Assembly (NCBI GenBank): GCA_944474755.1 | Contig: OX104115.1 | Location: forward strand, 37,087,080 to 37,151,079 | Direction: 5' to 3' | Length of the DNA stretch: 64,000 nucleotides | DNA from: Limnoperna fortunei | Lineage: Eukaryota > Mollusca > Bivalvia > Mytilida > Modiolidae | Shown: positions 34,801 through 47,020 of the stretch, in pieces | Layout: each line of letters begins with the position of its first letter | Position numbering within the stretch: position 1 is the stretch's first letter | Program-made: the position numbers and the translations under genes | Notes under the pieces: model-generated | Told to the model about the DNA's origin: nothing | What the model saw: the letters and a program-made list of their open reading frames with translations, nothing else | Database searches by the model: none

Positions 34801-36104
34801 TCTAAGCCTAGAGAGATCACTAGACTTTTTTCAATGTATTACCGGTTCGAGTAGTTCACCTTTGAAAAGTAACCGATAGATGCCGCTCACGTCAAATACT
34901 TCCTGGTATGGGGAGCGACTCAAAACATGTTTTACAATTTTTACTTCGATCTTTATGATACCATTAGATTGAAGATCATATTAGTCTGTTAGTACATGAC
35001 TATTTGTTATTGCTTTAAGTGTCTGATTATATATAACTGTATAATTGTGAAAATTAAAAACGGACATACACTAGGATTATGGAAGCAGTCAGTACCTATT
35101 TCAACATTGTTTTTTTTTTAATTTGCTCAATGAGCTGTTTAAAAGTAAATAAAAAACAACTCGACCGTAATTACAAATTGCACCAAAAATGTAAGTCCCA
35201 ACAATGAACATCCTATAATACATTTTATTACGAATTATATTGACCTTTTCGAAATCCCAGTCACCTGGTCCTGAGTTATTTTTTTCGGGGGGGGGGGGGG
35301 GGGGTATCGTTGTCTTTCCGTCTAGCATCGTCGGAAGATAAATAAAAAATACCGACAAATTACCATTTCGTTGAATTATTTTTAAAGTAATGAAATTTGT
35401 TTCAAAGATTGCAATTACATGTTATAATAAACATTGTTAAAAACTTAATATTTTCAGAGTTTAAATAAAACCAAAAAAGTTAGAAGGACCATATTTTTGC
35501 TCACAAAGAATGAAATAATTAACTTTTGCTATTTTTTTAAACTATATTTATTGTTCATCACATGTATTCTAATGTAACTCATTATCTTTCATCAATATTC
35601 AGTGTTAGGTAATAAATAAGAGAATTAACACATAAACATGGCACGTCCAATATACAATTACATCACAGAAATATTTAAAAATTTCTTAGCCCCCCCCCCT
35701 CGTTTTCATACCATCTTAAGGTGGCCTCATCGGAGTAGGGATTGTCCACGTGCAAGACCGTCAGCTTTAGCTTGGAAAGACTTGTAAAACTCTGCTCGAC
35801 TCCGTGATCTTGCATAATAGTTTTCCTTGATATATAGTTTTCAAAATGATTGCCAAAAATGACAATAAATGAAACACGAATATGTATTTAATATCAGTAA
35901 CTATAATGATGTTTTCAAGCTACATGTATTAGTAGTGTACTTTTTTCACCGCGTTTTCGTGAGTCGGGAAAAATATAAGAATTATAAGTACCAGATGAAA
36001 TACTTTTTTTTCTGGCTCTAGTTAATAAAAATAGGTATAAATTATAAATACAAAATTAGGATCCTTGATACGGCAATTTTATCCGCCAATCCAATGAAAA
36101 GTAA

Positions 36105-36199
36105 ATGTTTTACTTGTTCCCGTTGTAACGCAGCAACCAATAACAAAAAATGGGGGGGGGGAGGGAGCAAACGAATTATTTAATTTTAATTAGATTGTT
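36105..36199. repeat. Dispersed repeat with GCTCCC...GGGAGC ends
   Basis: Contains ttacttgttcccgttgtaac, aacaaaaaatgggg, gggagcaaacgaattattta and aattttaattagattg. A related copy is at about 36420-36553. Confidence 0.5.
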
Positions 36200-36419
36200 T
36201 AACCGTCACCCACAAAAAGTGATACCACCGAAATTAAGGATACCACAGCAATAGCCAAAAAACACAGTTATTCAAGGGCAATATAACTTTAAACAAATGT
36301 TTAAAGAATTTTGTCCGCTATATCATGAATTCTATTTTGTTAATGCGAGTACTTTCAATACGTTGGAGTCGAGCACATTTTGTCAAACGTTCGACTCAAA
36401 CATCATCTCTTCTGTGTTG

Positions 36420-36553
36420 ACATGCTGGTGGGGGACAGAAGATGGCTCAAATAAGGGGACAATTTACTAGCGCTGGCTGCACTACTGTTTTAATGTCCAT
36501 GTGCCAACAATAAAAAGAAGGGGGCAGCACAGGACTTATTTTAATTAGATTGT
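36420..36553. repeat. Second adjacent member of the same dispersed repeat family
   Basis: Ends caacaataaaaagaaggggg, cagcacaggacttatttt, aattagattg. It lies about 220 bp from the preceding copy in the same orientation. Confidence 0.4.
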
Positions 36554-36929
36554 CACTGGACAGTTTGGTCATGTATACTTATCTACTAATCTGGTGGTGA
36601 AGAATCTGTCAAGAAAAAAAAGAAAAAAGAAACAATTTTACACATTTTACCAAAATAATAAGAACCAGAACACCCATATCAGAACAAACCCCATTTCACC
36701 CAGACCATTTATGTAAAAATTTGCCAACAATCAAACTGTATGGCCTAGAAACTTGACTGTTAACATACCAACGACACCGATGGACTACTGCAATAATCAA
36801 TGCAACAATTTGTTTGCAAAAAAGGTTTCGGTCAGGGCTCTAAACATTTAAAGCTGATGGGTGATAGTTTTTGCAAACAAATACATAACGTCATTACTAT
36901 ATATTTTTGTACCAAGATTAGTTTAGTTG

Positions 36930-39150
36930 TACCTTAGTAGGTGGCCATTTTGATTTTCCAATTGGCATATAAAACACAAACTTTATAAATGACCATCCAA
37001 AATAATATTGGTAGTAAGTTTGTTTCCCTTGGTTAAACGGTTTTAGAGAAGAAGCCTTTTTGAACCTTTTTCTCATAGGGTCCAATGTTAAGTCCTGCGT
37101 TGGCGGCCATTTTGAATTTCCAATTGTCATAAAAACATAAACTTTAAAGAGGACCATCCAAACAATATTGCTAGTAAGGTTTGTTTACATTGGTTAACCG
37201 GTTTCAGAGAAGACGCCTTTTTAAACTTTTCCCCATAGGTCCTATGTTAAACTAAGTCCTGCGGAGGCGTCCACTTTGATTTTCTAATTGGCATAAAAAC
37301 ATAAACTTTATAAAGGACCATCCAAACAATATTGGTAGTAAGTTTTGATTCAATTTGGTTAACTGGTTTCAGAGAAGAAGCCATTTAAAACTTTTTTCCC
37401 ATAGGGACCAATGTTAAACAAAGTCCTGCGGTGGTGGCCATTTTGAATTTCCTATTGGGATAAAAAAACACAAACTTTTAAAGAGGACCATCCAAATAAT
37501 ATTGCTTGTAAGTTTTGTTTCCATTGGGTAACCAATTTCAGAGAAGAAGCCTTTTAAACTTTTCACATAGGGTCCTTTATTAAACTAAGTCTTGTGGTGG
37601 CGGTCATATTGGTTTACCAATCTAAATAAAAAACACGAACTCTGTAAATGTCCTTCTAATGAACATTATGGACAAGTTTGGTTTCATTAGGCCAAGTGGT
37701 TTAAGAGAAGAGGATTAAAATGTAAAAAAATTACAGAAGCCGACGACGACGGACGCAAAGTTATAACAATTAGGGTCAGGTGAGCTAGAAATGTAGCAAC
37801 TACAGCAATGGTCTTGACTTGGTACAGGGAAAGGTAAACAGATTTTGGAGGTAAGCTAAGGTGACTTGTACTTTCATATTTTCCTTACCTGCATGTTTCA
37901 GCATGTTACTACAATCTTCAGATTATTGTAGCAGTCTTACACATACAGGATTGTTTGTTTACTTGAATATTGTTTAACGTCACTTTCATTAATTTTTCAG
38001 CTATATCATGGAGTCGTTTTATTGGGGGAGTAAGCCGGAGTACCTGGAGAAAATCACCGACCTTCGTTAGTAAAACTTACAATCCTTGTCATCGGACTAA
38101 CAAAAAAACGTTTTAGGAGACACGACTTTTCTTTCAAATTTTGATATTAAATGCTTTAGTGTTTATGCCAAAATGCTGTTTTTATGAACGTTACCATTTT
38201 GAATTGCCCATCAGAAGCACCAGTTTCTGAGAAAAAGTTGTTTGTATGTGTAACTGTTTCCTATACTGTCCTATATAAGCCAATTTCCATAATGGCGACC
38301 GTGTTGGATTTTGAATCGGCCCCCAAAACGCAACCTTTGTAGAGAAACATCCAAGCCACATTTCTGCAATACTACAAATCAATATGCCAAGTGCATTGTT
38401 ATGAAACAATATGCATTTATGGCCCTAGCTGTCATATTGTATTACATATTGGCTAAAAAATATTTAAAAAAATTAAACAAGATGCTTTTCCAAACTCCAT
38501 TTCTGCCTAGTTGGTTTACATGTGTGGAATATTTTCAAAGAAGAAGCCTTTTTATGATTTTCTCCTAGGTTACAATTTTCCATAATCTTGTATTTTGGAT
38601 CGAAACAAAAAACTCAAAATTAGTAGATGACCATCTGAGGTACATTTCTACATTATTACATTCCTTCTGCCAAGCGGTTTGTTAGGAAACAAATCAGCCA
38701 ATCCGAATACATTTGCAGCTCTGACAGCCAAGTTGAATTTCCTATCGGCTCGAAAAATTTGAAATAATGACATAACTATTCAAGATTCACTTTGGCATCA
38801 TTTGATTTAATTGTGTAGAGCAGTTCAGAGAAGAAGCTGTTGAATTGTTTTCACAAAGAGTCCCTTGTTAAGCCTTGTTCTACTGTGGGGGTCATCTTGG
38901 ATTTTGGATCAGCACAAAAAACTCGAGCTCTGTCAAGGACCGCCCAAGGTACATTTATGCAATATTTCAAATCAATATGCCAAGCCGTTTATGAGAAGAA
39001 GATTTTTGAAATTCAGCCAATCAGAACACATTTAAGGATCTGGCAGCCATGTTAAATACTTGATCAGCACCAAAACCTTGAACTGTGTTAAGAACAACCC
39101 AATGAACATTCTTGCCAGGTTCAAGTGAGCTAAAAATCAGAACAATTCAG
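36930..39150 (+). repeat. Degenerate tandem array, about 160-bp unit
   Basis: Five clear units begin near 36940, 37103, 37268, 37435 and 37603. Each carries ggtggccattttgattttcc, accatccaaa.aatattg, and ttcagagaagaagcctttt in the same order. Decayed units with the same landmarks (agagaagaagc, tcttggattttggatc) continue to about 39150. It is interrupted by a SINE at 37951. The ORFs across it are by-products of the repeat. Confidence 0.75.
37951..38091 (-). repeat. SINE inserted in the tandem array, head truncated
   Basis: ttgtttgtttacttgaatat, taatttttcagctatatcat, ttattgggggagtaagccgg, then aaacttacaatccttgtcat. The tRNA-like head is absent. Confidence 0.75.
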
Positions 39151-39186
39151 CCAAAACAGGAAGCATTAGCAAGTATGCTTGTAAAT

Positions 39187-39295
39187 AAAGGTTGGAGTTA
39201 AGCACACCCAGCCCGCAGTAAAGCTCGAACTCACAACCTCATTAATGAAAAGCTTGTGATAAACAATAACCATCTTTATCACTCAGCCACTGGTG
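39187..39295 (-). repeat. SINE head fragment, minus orientation
   Basis: gttggagttaagcacaccca, gcagtaaagctcgaactcac, accatctttatcactcagcc. Only the head half remains. Confidence 0.6.
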
Positions 39296-39569
39296 ATTCT
39301 TTTTGTCTTGAATATTGTGTTTAAAAATAGATATTAATTGAAATGCCTTTCTTAAGGGAGAAATGAGTAGTATTATTTTATGTTCTCATGAGGTTACCTG
39401 CTTCCTTCCCTAACAAAATTTTAATGCTACATTATTTTATATTGCTGAAATTTGGGATGATACATAACTTCCATCGATCATTTTATGCTATATTTAAGAC
39501 GAGAGCAAGTTAAAAAATAAAGAATCAAATGAAATAGTGTCAAAATAATGAGACAAAGAGGCGAAACTA

Positions 39570-39676
39570 AGTCGAATTTTACTGCCGTTATAATCTGAAG
39601 CTTGTTTTGTGATTTGTCTCGCCAAAAAATAAAATAAAAAAATTAAAAAGTGAGAGTACAATTATTCGTTCTTAGG
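39570..39676 (+). repeat. Dispersed repeat, same family as 15820-15916
   Basis: gtcgaattttactgccgtta, gttttgtgatttgtctcgcc, gtacaattattcgttctt. Confidence 0.55.
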
Positions 39677-39984
39677 CAAAACTACCACAGGTAGGTACCA
39701 TTGTTATACTGTTTCATTTACAAGACCTGCAAAATTCAAAATATGTGCTTAATACCCATTTTACTATGAGAACAAAGTTATCCAGACTTCCATAAAGTAA
39801 TTCATTTCTGCAATTTGCAATCAAATCAATCAGACAGGAATTTAAATAAAATCTCCCTTAATGTATAATGCATACTCAAATTTGCACAATTTGATTAAAA
39901 CAGAAGTATGTCAAACAAGTTACTCCAACTCGGCATTATTTGTTATTCATAAAGTATTGCTTATTGCTCTGCAATAAACATAAT

Positions 39985-40036
39985 ACAAAATCAGGGACAG
40001 TCTATACTAGTTAGTATAGACTGTCCCTGACAAAAT
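39985..40036. mobile_element. 38-bp palindromic insertion with 7-bp target duplication
   Basis: The palindrome at 39992-40029 starts cagggacagtctatacta and ends with its exact complement, with only GT between the arms. It is flanked immediately on each side by acaaaat (39985-39991 and 40030-40036). A second 38-bp relative with a different 7-bp duplication is at 52201-52238. See findings. Confidence 0.8.
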
Positions 40037-40309
40037 TGATTGCAGAAATGTGTTTGGATGGAACATGTACACAATTGTATCAATTGCCAAATTATACATA
40101 TATTTTGTTAATCTAGAAACTGTATGAACATCACATTGTAGAAGGCTACACATCTATGATTATTTTATTTTATAATGAAAGATATCAATTTCCTATTGCA
40201 TGTTCATGGAATTAACCATTATAAGCACTTGTCATTATTTGGAGCGATTCAAACATACATGGCACCCAGAGAAGACACTGAGAACTTTACCCAATGAAAA
40301 TAAGAAAGA

Positions 40310-40450
40310 TCCTTCAAAGACATAAATTGCCGGATTTCTTTAAACAGGAAGTAGGTGAGCAACAGACCTGAAATCGAGTCCCACAGGGAGGCCAAGCTGA
40401 TGAATGTTATTAGTAGTTGCTGAGAAAACTGTTACAAAAAATTTATTCTT
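40310..40450 (+). repeat. Dispersed repeat shared with 31395-31560
   Basis: Same landmarks as that copy (aggaagtaggtgagcaacag, tgctgagaaaactgttac), with an extra attgccggatttcttta block near its start. Confidence 0.55.
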
Positions 40451-41200
40451 GCCCGCCCGACATTCACCATATTATAACCCAGATTTTCAATATGTGACAT
40501 CCAGCAAAAAATTTAACTAAATATCCAATCAGTATTTCTGTTTCATCAGTGTGGGTGATTCATCTTTTACAATTACCTTCCTTGGGTACTACCAGGTATG
40601 TATATACTATAAATTATTGAGTTATGTCCCTTTGAATAGTAAATAAAAAAAAGACACGTGTATCTGAAATTGATGTATCTATTGTATTTCAACAAACAAT
40701 AGAATAAAGAAAAAGAAATGCCTGTAAAATGTTTTTTTTTCCACTATAAAACAGTGCATGTATCACAATTACAGTAGGTTACATGTACATATAATCTATA
40801 ACTTAGGTTGATTTTCAATTTTCTACCCATCCAGAGTGGGATTGTGACCAATGATACAAAACATCCAGTTTGTAAACCCTCCCCACCCTTTATATTGAAA
40901 TGCTTAATCTTTTGTGTTTTTCGTAAGAATTGTAATTAAAATCTAGATAAGCATTTAAGTATTGCTACAAATTAAAAATTTTAAACACTAGTGAATATTA
41001 AAGGCCGGTCCATGGTGGATGAGTAGAAAATGCTAAATCAACTCGACTTTTAGTGTAAATAGATATGTTGTTCTCCTTGGGTATCTATTTCACTTATCAA
41101 AGCAGACCTAAGTACAGCACAAAACATAAGTAGGCTTTCATGTCGAAGGACTTCTATAAAAACAAGCATTGATATTTAGTCCATTATCTTGTGTGGTCCA

Positions 41201-41280
41201 TTACTGTTGCTGTACCCCTTGCATGTAATGTTGTGGAAGCCGTGACATCAATTCTACTGCCTCATTGTAAGCATTCATGT
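41201..41280 (-). CDS. RPA3: RPA3 last coding exon
   Basis: 80 bp: after completing Asp, MNAYNEAVELMSRLPQHYMQ GVQQQ and stop. Acceptor cattatttttcag|ACATGAAT. The AYNEAVELM..LPQ pattern is the conserved C-terminal helix. Confidence 0.88.
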
Positions 41281-44200
41281 CTGAAAAATAATGATGCTTG
41301 TATGTTACATCATGGTATTCAGTTGTTATTTGGGGAGGAACAGTGTTTCAGCTCAATTTTTTGACATCCAAGTCACATGTCCAAAGTCCACATTTTATCT
41401 GTTATTTGTCCAGAGTAGTGAAAATGTTCAGGTCAAAAAGTGTACAGTACCTGAAGATGCAACACAAGTACAGCCTTGGTAATTATTTAATTTGTACTAT
41501 CATGTCAATCAGTCATTTTATGGCCATAGTATGAATTAACTTGACAAGCATGTCCATTCTTGAACAAAGTCAAATTATAATGTGGATATTGACTTGAAGC
41601 AGTACTAACCACAGTACTTAGTACAGTAATAGTACCTAATTTCCTAAAGTGTGAGATACTGATGCATCCCGTTTATATGTTCAATGACTTAATAAATTAA
41701 GTTAATTTTTATTATTATGTAAATAAAAGTAATAATTATTAGCCAGTTTGCTGAACAAGTTCATTGAACTTCATTAACAGTTTTCTTTGCTTTGCACTCT
41801 AGCAAAGCTGAAGTTATGAGACTTTGTCTTGTCAATGTTTGACAAACTTGTAATATCCAGTTGTGATATTTTCTGCCTTCTGCCTCTACATTCCCTTTTA
41901 AAATTTATTCATTTAATTTTAAAAATGCACCTAACTGAGCCAATTTGATTTTCTTCGAGAACAACATTTTAAAAATGACGTTCAATTTCACATGATTTTG
42001 ATACTCATGTTTTCATTGGTTACACAAAAATTAGTATCCAATCAGAATTGCCCTTCAGTGTTTTTTGAAACTTTTCAAATCTGGGGGTCATAATGACCCT
42101 CTGCAGCGGAGTTTAGGGAGTAAAATACAATTTTCAAGGGTCATATTTATTATTCAGTTTTGATGATAAAAAACTTGTATCGAACAATGTTGCAAACAAG
42201 AGTAAACAATATATACCACAGTCTAAAATTACATTTAGAGAGATTGTAATATAATTTCTGCATGATTTAATCATACCTCTGAAATAATACACACATAACT
42301 GGTGTATAAAAAAAAATGTTTGTTTCATGTCAATATCCTACATGTCTTAATACAATTGATTTCAATAATTGTTTATGAAAAAAGAATTTGATAGTATCAT
42401 ACATGTGTATCTAACCAGAATTAAAGAAGGCAATTATTTAGTGTGACTTCTCTGGAAACACAGCAAAGATAAGATGAAAGCTTATTAATTTTTATCTGTT
42501 TAGTTTCTTTATTAAGAAAACTAGACAAGGTCTGTAGTGTAGAGCCTAGAGGGTAAAGGTATTGAACAGCTAAAAATTACTAAAACTGTTGAAACTTTAA
42601 TAGATATCTGAATGCAAAAAGGATAATATATTTTTGTCAATTGTATGATCATCAGTAAACCAAGGTCGTTCTAATGCCGATTACTGAAAGATTTTGGAAC
42701 AGACGATTGCAAAAGTTTGCACTTTGTAGTGTTTGATCACGTGGTGCGTTAATTCGATCCTTCTTCAAAAACAATCGTTTTCGTCATTCTTATTTTGGAA
42801 TAAACTTGTCAATTTTATCATCGCCGGTTGACTGTTTATTCGTTTAAAGTGTTGCCTTAATAAAAAAAAATGTAATCAAAGTTAGGAAGCGTATCGTTCC
42901 ACGTATATACAAAACTGTCAGAGTTGAAGATAAAGTCCAAGGACTTCCGGAAGTAACAAACTGGTTACCATTGAAAATAATCGTTTTCCTTATAACGGCA
43001 ACACAAAGGATACCAGCTTTTACATTTTCCAAAAAGTATGCGTACGGTAAATAACATACGCTGCCGGATCAGACGAGTATTATACATTTTTGGTACATAA
43101 TTTGCTGCGTCATGATGACCATCTGGGTAATATTTTTAGGGGCCAAAAATGTTTTTTATGCGTAAAATATGCACAAATTTGCGTTAACGGAAACGCTGCC
43201 CTTACATCACAATTACCAAAAAAAGAATACTTATATATGGGTTTTTTGTGTGCTGGTTTAGATTTTCTAAAAAAATTGAGATAAACAATTATTCAATTGA
43301 AACCCCTAGCGGATAACAGGAACTAAATGAAAATCTGTCAGTCATTTTGATTGAATATTTTAAAGACTATGGTAATTCTGACTGCAAAACATACAATTTA
43401 TCGGTCATTTAAAAAAATTGTCTGTCAACAACGGATGGCCGATGACAATCGGAAACCCTGTAGGAAGCTAGAGTACCAGGGATAAAACCCCCAACCTTGG
43501 GTAGGGAAACTGGCAAACCACAGTGTTAACAGGTACATGATCAATAGTAGACTTACTACCTTAACTACCTAAATATCTTAAACACCCCCCCCCCAAAAAA
43601 AAATAATAAAAAACTAGATATCAGTGAGATGGTACCCATCTCTGTGGGTGCCGCCGACCTTGAGGTCATCGTCAAAGGTCATCAACCATGGTATGCGACA
43701 CATCGCCTTGATATTATCTACCCACATCCAAATATCAAAAGCCTACCTCAAAAGATAAAAAAGTTACAACTGGGACATGAATTTGTTATACAGAAAGCAA
43801 TAATGTGACCTTAAGGTCAAAGGTCAACAATCACGGTATGGGACACATCGCCTTGATATTATCTACCCACATTCCAAATATCAAAAGCCTATCTTAAAAG
43901 ATAAAAAAGTTACAGCCTGGACATGAATTTGTAATACAGAAAGCAATAATGTGACCTTAAGGTCAAAGGTTATCAACCACGGTATGCGACACATAGCCTT
44001 GATATTATCTACCTACATTTCAAATATCAAAAGCCTACCTCAAAAGATAAAAAAGTTACAGCCATGACACGATTAGTTCGGACGGACGGACAGACTGAAC
44101 ACTTTAGGGTGTCCATAAACAAAGTGGCGCGGCCCTAAATACGGTACACACGTACAGACATGCATAAGATGTATAAATATTATATACATACTAGTAACAT

Positions 44201-45568
44201 GTTCATAAAACTGTATCAAGGTGAGTTAATTACTACAGGATGCTGTGGATTGCATAGTTATTACCTGAGCATGTGCATGGTTCTACCACAAAAGTTGGTG
44301 TGGCATTGCAATGGTGAATAATAGTGGAAAGGATTATTTTGTCCACCATACCTGTGATACAAACTTTGTTTATGATGGGTAGTATCCTATCATCTAAATG
44401 CAGTATTTCTATAAAATACCTTTTTATATATGTGATAAATATTACAGTTCTGGCTCGAGACTAATGTTTGCTAAACTATTTGGCCTATTGCCTATGATTG
44501 TTTGTTGAATGATGTTTAATGCCACTTTCAGCAATATTGTTATACACTATTTATTGGGGGAGGAAGCTCAAGGTCCCACAGACCTTCAGTCAGAAAATTG
44601 GCAATCTTTGTCATATTAAGATTTGAGTCAACCTTGTCCGCAGCGAAACTAGGAGATGTATAGAAGAAGATTTAACTACATTAACCACTCAGCCTACGAA
44701 AACCAGACTATTGCAGTTCAAAAGGTTATGTAACCCATTCTGAGTCTGAATTTTCAACTTAAATTTGTGCATATTGTAAGAACATTTATAAATACTTATT
44801 TTAAAACCAGGAGAGAAATTCAGACTGGTTTATTCCATGAAACAATTCAAATAACATGCCTTTGCACACTTGTACAAGACCAAACTTTTGAGTTAAAAAT
44901 ATTAAACAAACCAAAGGAATCTGAAGTTTCCTGTGGGAAGACAATGTAATTCTGACAAAGTATGTTGTTTTGTCCGTCCACTTTTCCATGTACCTCTGTT
45001 AAACCTGCCACATATTCATTTAACTGCAAAAAAAAAAAAATAAAATAAAACACATGTGTGAAATATCTACAAAAAAGAGTTGCTCAAAACAGTTCAATTT
45101 GATTACAAGAACACGTTTGATTAGGCAGGGACCTATGATTGTTTGTTTGAATGATGTTTAATGCCACTTTCAGCAATTTTTCAGCTATATCATGAAGTCC
45201 AGTTTTTATTGGGGAGAAAGACAGAGTACCTAGAGAAAACTCCCAACCTACAGTAGGAAAACTGGAAATCCTTGTCAATTAAGATTGGAGTCGAGAGCAC
45301 CTTGCTGTCAGCGAGACATGAACCTGCAACCTCAGTGTTGACAGACCAAGTGATCAATAGCAGACTACCTACCTTAAACATTCTGCTACCGATACCCTCC
45401 TATTATAAGATAAAGACATGCAACTAACTAGTACTATTGCATATATCATGTAAGGAATAATCAGTTTACTACTAGTTTGTAATTATTTCTCACCGGTTCT
45501 TGTAATATCACTCGTACATCTTGATTATCACTGGTTGTCAATGTAAACGAATTCCCATCATTGCTGAC
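41201..45568 (-). CDS. RPA3: Replication protein A 14-kDa subunit (RPA3), last three coding exons
   Basis: Join of 45568-45494, 45023-44912 and 41280-41201 gives 88 residues ending in a TAA stop. They line up with the C-terminal three quarters of animal RPA3 (about 120 residues): beta strands VSNDGNSFTLTTSD and VRVILQEP, then EYVAGLTEVHGKVDGQNNIL, CQNYIVFPQ, and the C-terminal helix DMNAYNEAVELMSRLPQHY that forms the RPA trimer helix bundle. This is the small OB-fold subunit of the heterotrimeric ssDNA-binding complex used in replication, repair and recombination, located in the nucleus. Phases match at each junction. The first exon, expected to encode about 30 residues, was not found; it should lie right of 45568. 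Confidence 0.88.
43455..43570 (-). repeat. SINE fragment, minus orientation
   Basis: gaagctagagtaccagggat, ggtagggaaactggcaaacc, acatgatcaatagtagactt, actaccttaactacct. The B-box segment is deleted. Confidence 0.65.
43640..44080 (+). repeat. 148-bp tandem repeat, three copies
   Basis: Units share gtgaccttaaggtcaaaggt, gacacatcgccttgatatta, caaatatcaaaagcctac and aaaagataaaaaagttacag. They start near 43655, 43803 and 43950. A GGAC-rich stretch (ttcggacggacggacagac) follows directly. Confidence 0.85.
44495..44700 (-). repeat. tRNA-derived SINE, minus orientation
   Basis: tgatgtttaatgccactttc, tatttattgggggaggaagc, aaaattggcaatctttgtca, acattaaccactcagcctac. Lies a few hundred bases beside RPA3 exon 3. 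Confidence 0.8.
44912..45023 (-). CDS. RPA3: RPA3 third coding exon
   Basis: 112 bp: LNEYVAGLTEVHGKVDGQNN and ILCQNYIVFPQETSDSF plus one base. Acceptor tttttttgcag|TTAAATG. The donor TTTG|GTTTGT is weak but the single G joins AC of the last exon to make the Asp expected in the family. Confidence 0.85.
45137..45400 (-). repeat. tRNA-derived SINE in the RPA3 intron between exons 2 and 3
   Basis: Near full length: tgatgtttaatgccactttc, cagctatatcatgaagtcca, aaaactggaaatccttgtca, gattggagtcgagagcacc, gtgatcaatagcagactacc and a decayed antisense A-box. It takes up more than half of the 470-bp intron. Confidence 0.82.
45494..45568 (-). CDS. RPA3: RPA3 second coding exon
   Basis: 75 bp, 25 codons: VSNDGNSFTLTTSDNQDVRV then ILQEP. 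Acceptor gcttcatag|GTCAGC, donor GAACCG|GTGAGAAA, phase 0. It corresponds to the OB-fold strands before the conserved loop in the family. Confidence 0.82.
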
Positions 45569-46596
45569 CTATGAAGCATATATATGTAAAAAAACTATTA
45601 ATAATATGATAAACATGCCTAACAATCAATATAAAATTAGGAGCTCTTTTTAACTACAAGAAGATTTTTTTAAATTGTTAAATGTTTTAAAGCAAAGAGT
45701 GTTGATGGTATTAAAATATTTCCAAAAGATTTCAATGACAAAAACCAAGAATTTTAGATAGATAGAAGCCATAACAAACTATGCCAACCAAAACCCTATA
45801 CCCTGGGGTAGGGTGGGGGGTAACTTGGTATATTAAGGGTAATAATGTGCAGGCCGAATGGTTTTTTACCTCTCCAAAATAAATGAATAGTGGTCGCCCC
45901 CCCCCCACACCCATAATCCTATCCAACATGTATTAACAGTCGTCACGAATTGCGTCAGTCTGACAGACAAAACCGATGTGATAACGCTTGGTCTGACAAA
46001 AAATCGATGGATCCTTCACAAAAAATGCTCGTACATGTATATATGACTGTAGCAGTCTTCACGAAATCTTTCCAAAGAATTGTGGACATTTGGTCCACCA
46101 ACCGAAACCCTATACCCTGCTGGACTGAAGCAGCTTTTGCAGGACCAAATTTGTCTGATGTTGCTATTGTTAACATTTAACATAACTAGCTACCTTATAT
46201 GCATGTAGATACAGACGTATCATACATAGAAGTTATTGTAAACATCATACTATTCATAACTGTTATAAACAAGCTAAAATAACATTTTATTATACAATTA
46301 CACAGAAATACTAGTAATTCACAAAGCTGAAAGCAACTGCTACATTTGTACATGCCATGGGACACCAATCTACAGAAATTATCATGAGGTCATTTATTCC
46401 TTCAATTTCAGCTTTCTAGTATATATTTATATATTATCAAAGCAAATGATTAAAAAATAATATGTTGTAAACAAACTTTTGAGTTTCAACCCCATTTTAA
46501 AGTGTTTGTTTATAAAACAGTTACGATTTTTCATTGAAGGCCGTTGTAGTCTACTTTTTTCTTGTTTCTCGCTGTTGGTAATTAGACGTATCCTGG

Positions 46597-47020
46597 AAAT
46601 AAACAAATGGCGCGTAATCCATTTGTCAAAGTAAAACGTTTCAAAAATGAGTTACATACGCAGAATCTTTGCAATTTTTATTGGTTTTGCATATTTACTC
46701 AAAAGTTGGAAGTCTGTGTGAATCAGTACTACCAGATATATAAGTATTTTCTGTGAAAGAACCATCAGAGCAAATTGAACTTCGATAATAACAATGTCGG
46801 AATTTCAGACAGATGAAACACGATTTTTTACCGGTCCAACCATATTACATCTGTTTTGTCCATTGGGCCGACGCATTTCGTGAAAACTGCTGTAGTGATT
46901 CACACAGATTTCTACCTTTTCAGTACATGTACAAAAATTGCTAAGATCTAATTACCATATTTAACTCCTTTTTGAAATGTTGTATGTTTTGCAAATGGAT
47001 AACACGCCATTTGTTTATTT
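46597..47020. mobile_element. Foldback element, about 120-bp arms
   Basis: Left aaataaacaaatggcgcgta, right its diverged complement aacacgccatttgtttattt. Inner pairing continues (caatttttattgg side; gtctgtgtgaatca against tgattcacacagat). About 150 bp of central sequence without an ORF of note. Confidence 0.75.

Larger units (their letters stand above)
26592..41200. other. Repeat-rich intergenic/5' region between transgelin-like and RPA3
   Basis: No coding exon recognised in about 14.6 kb. It contains SINEs, a mosaic inverted-repeat element (29167-29527), a 251-bp MITE (29689-29939), G-runs (about 29528-29547 and 35287-35303), dispersed repeats, a degenerate tandem array (36930-39150) and a 38-bp palindromic insertion (39992-40029). 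Confidence 0.5.
41281..44911 (-). other. RPA3 last intron
   Basis: 3.6 kb with a SINE fragment (43455-43570), a 148-bp tandem repeat (43640-44080) and a SINE (44495-44700). No other exon seen. Confidence 0.55.

Noticed and set aside
41291..41534. Two overlapping plus-strand frames of 63 and 78 codons
   Set aside because: They lie just beside the RPA3 last exon on the other strand, in its intron, with no recognisable domain.
44767..44949. 60-codon plus-strand frame
   Set aside because: It is antisense to RPA3 exon 3, whose conserved protein lies on the other strand.
45781..46180. A direct repeat (aaccctataccctg at about 45791 and 46106) that might be a target duplication
   Set aside because: It is longer than normal duplications, and the sequence between has no terminal inverted repeats or recognised element. 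Left as unexplained similarity.
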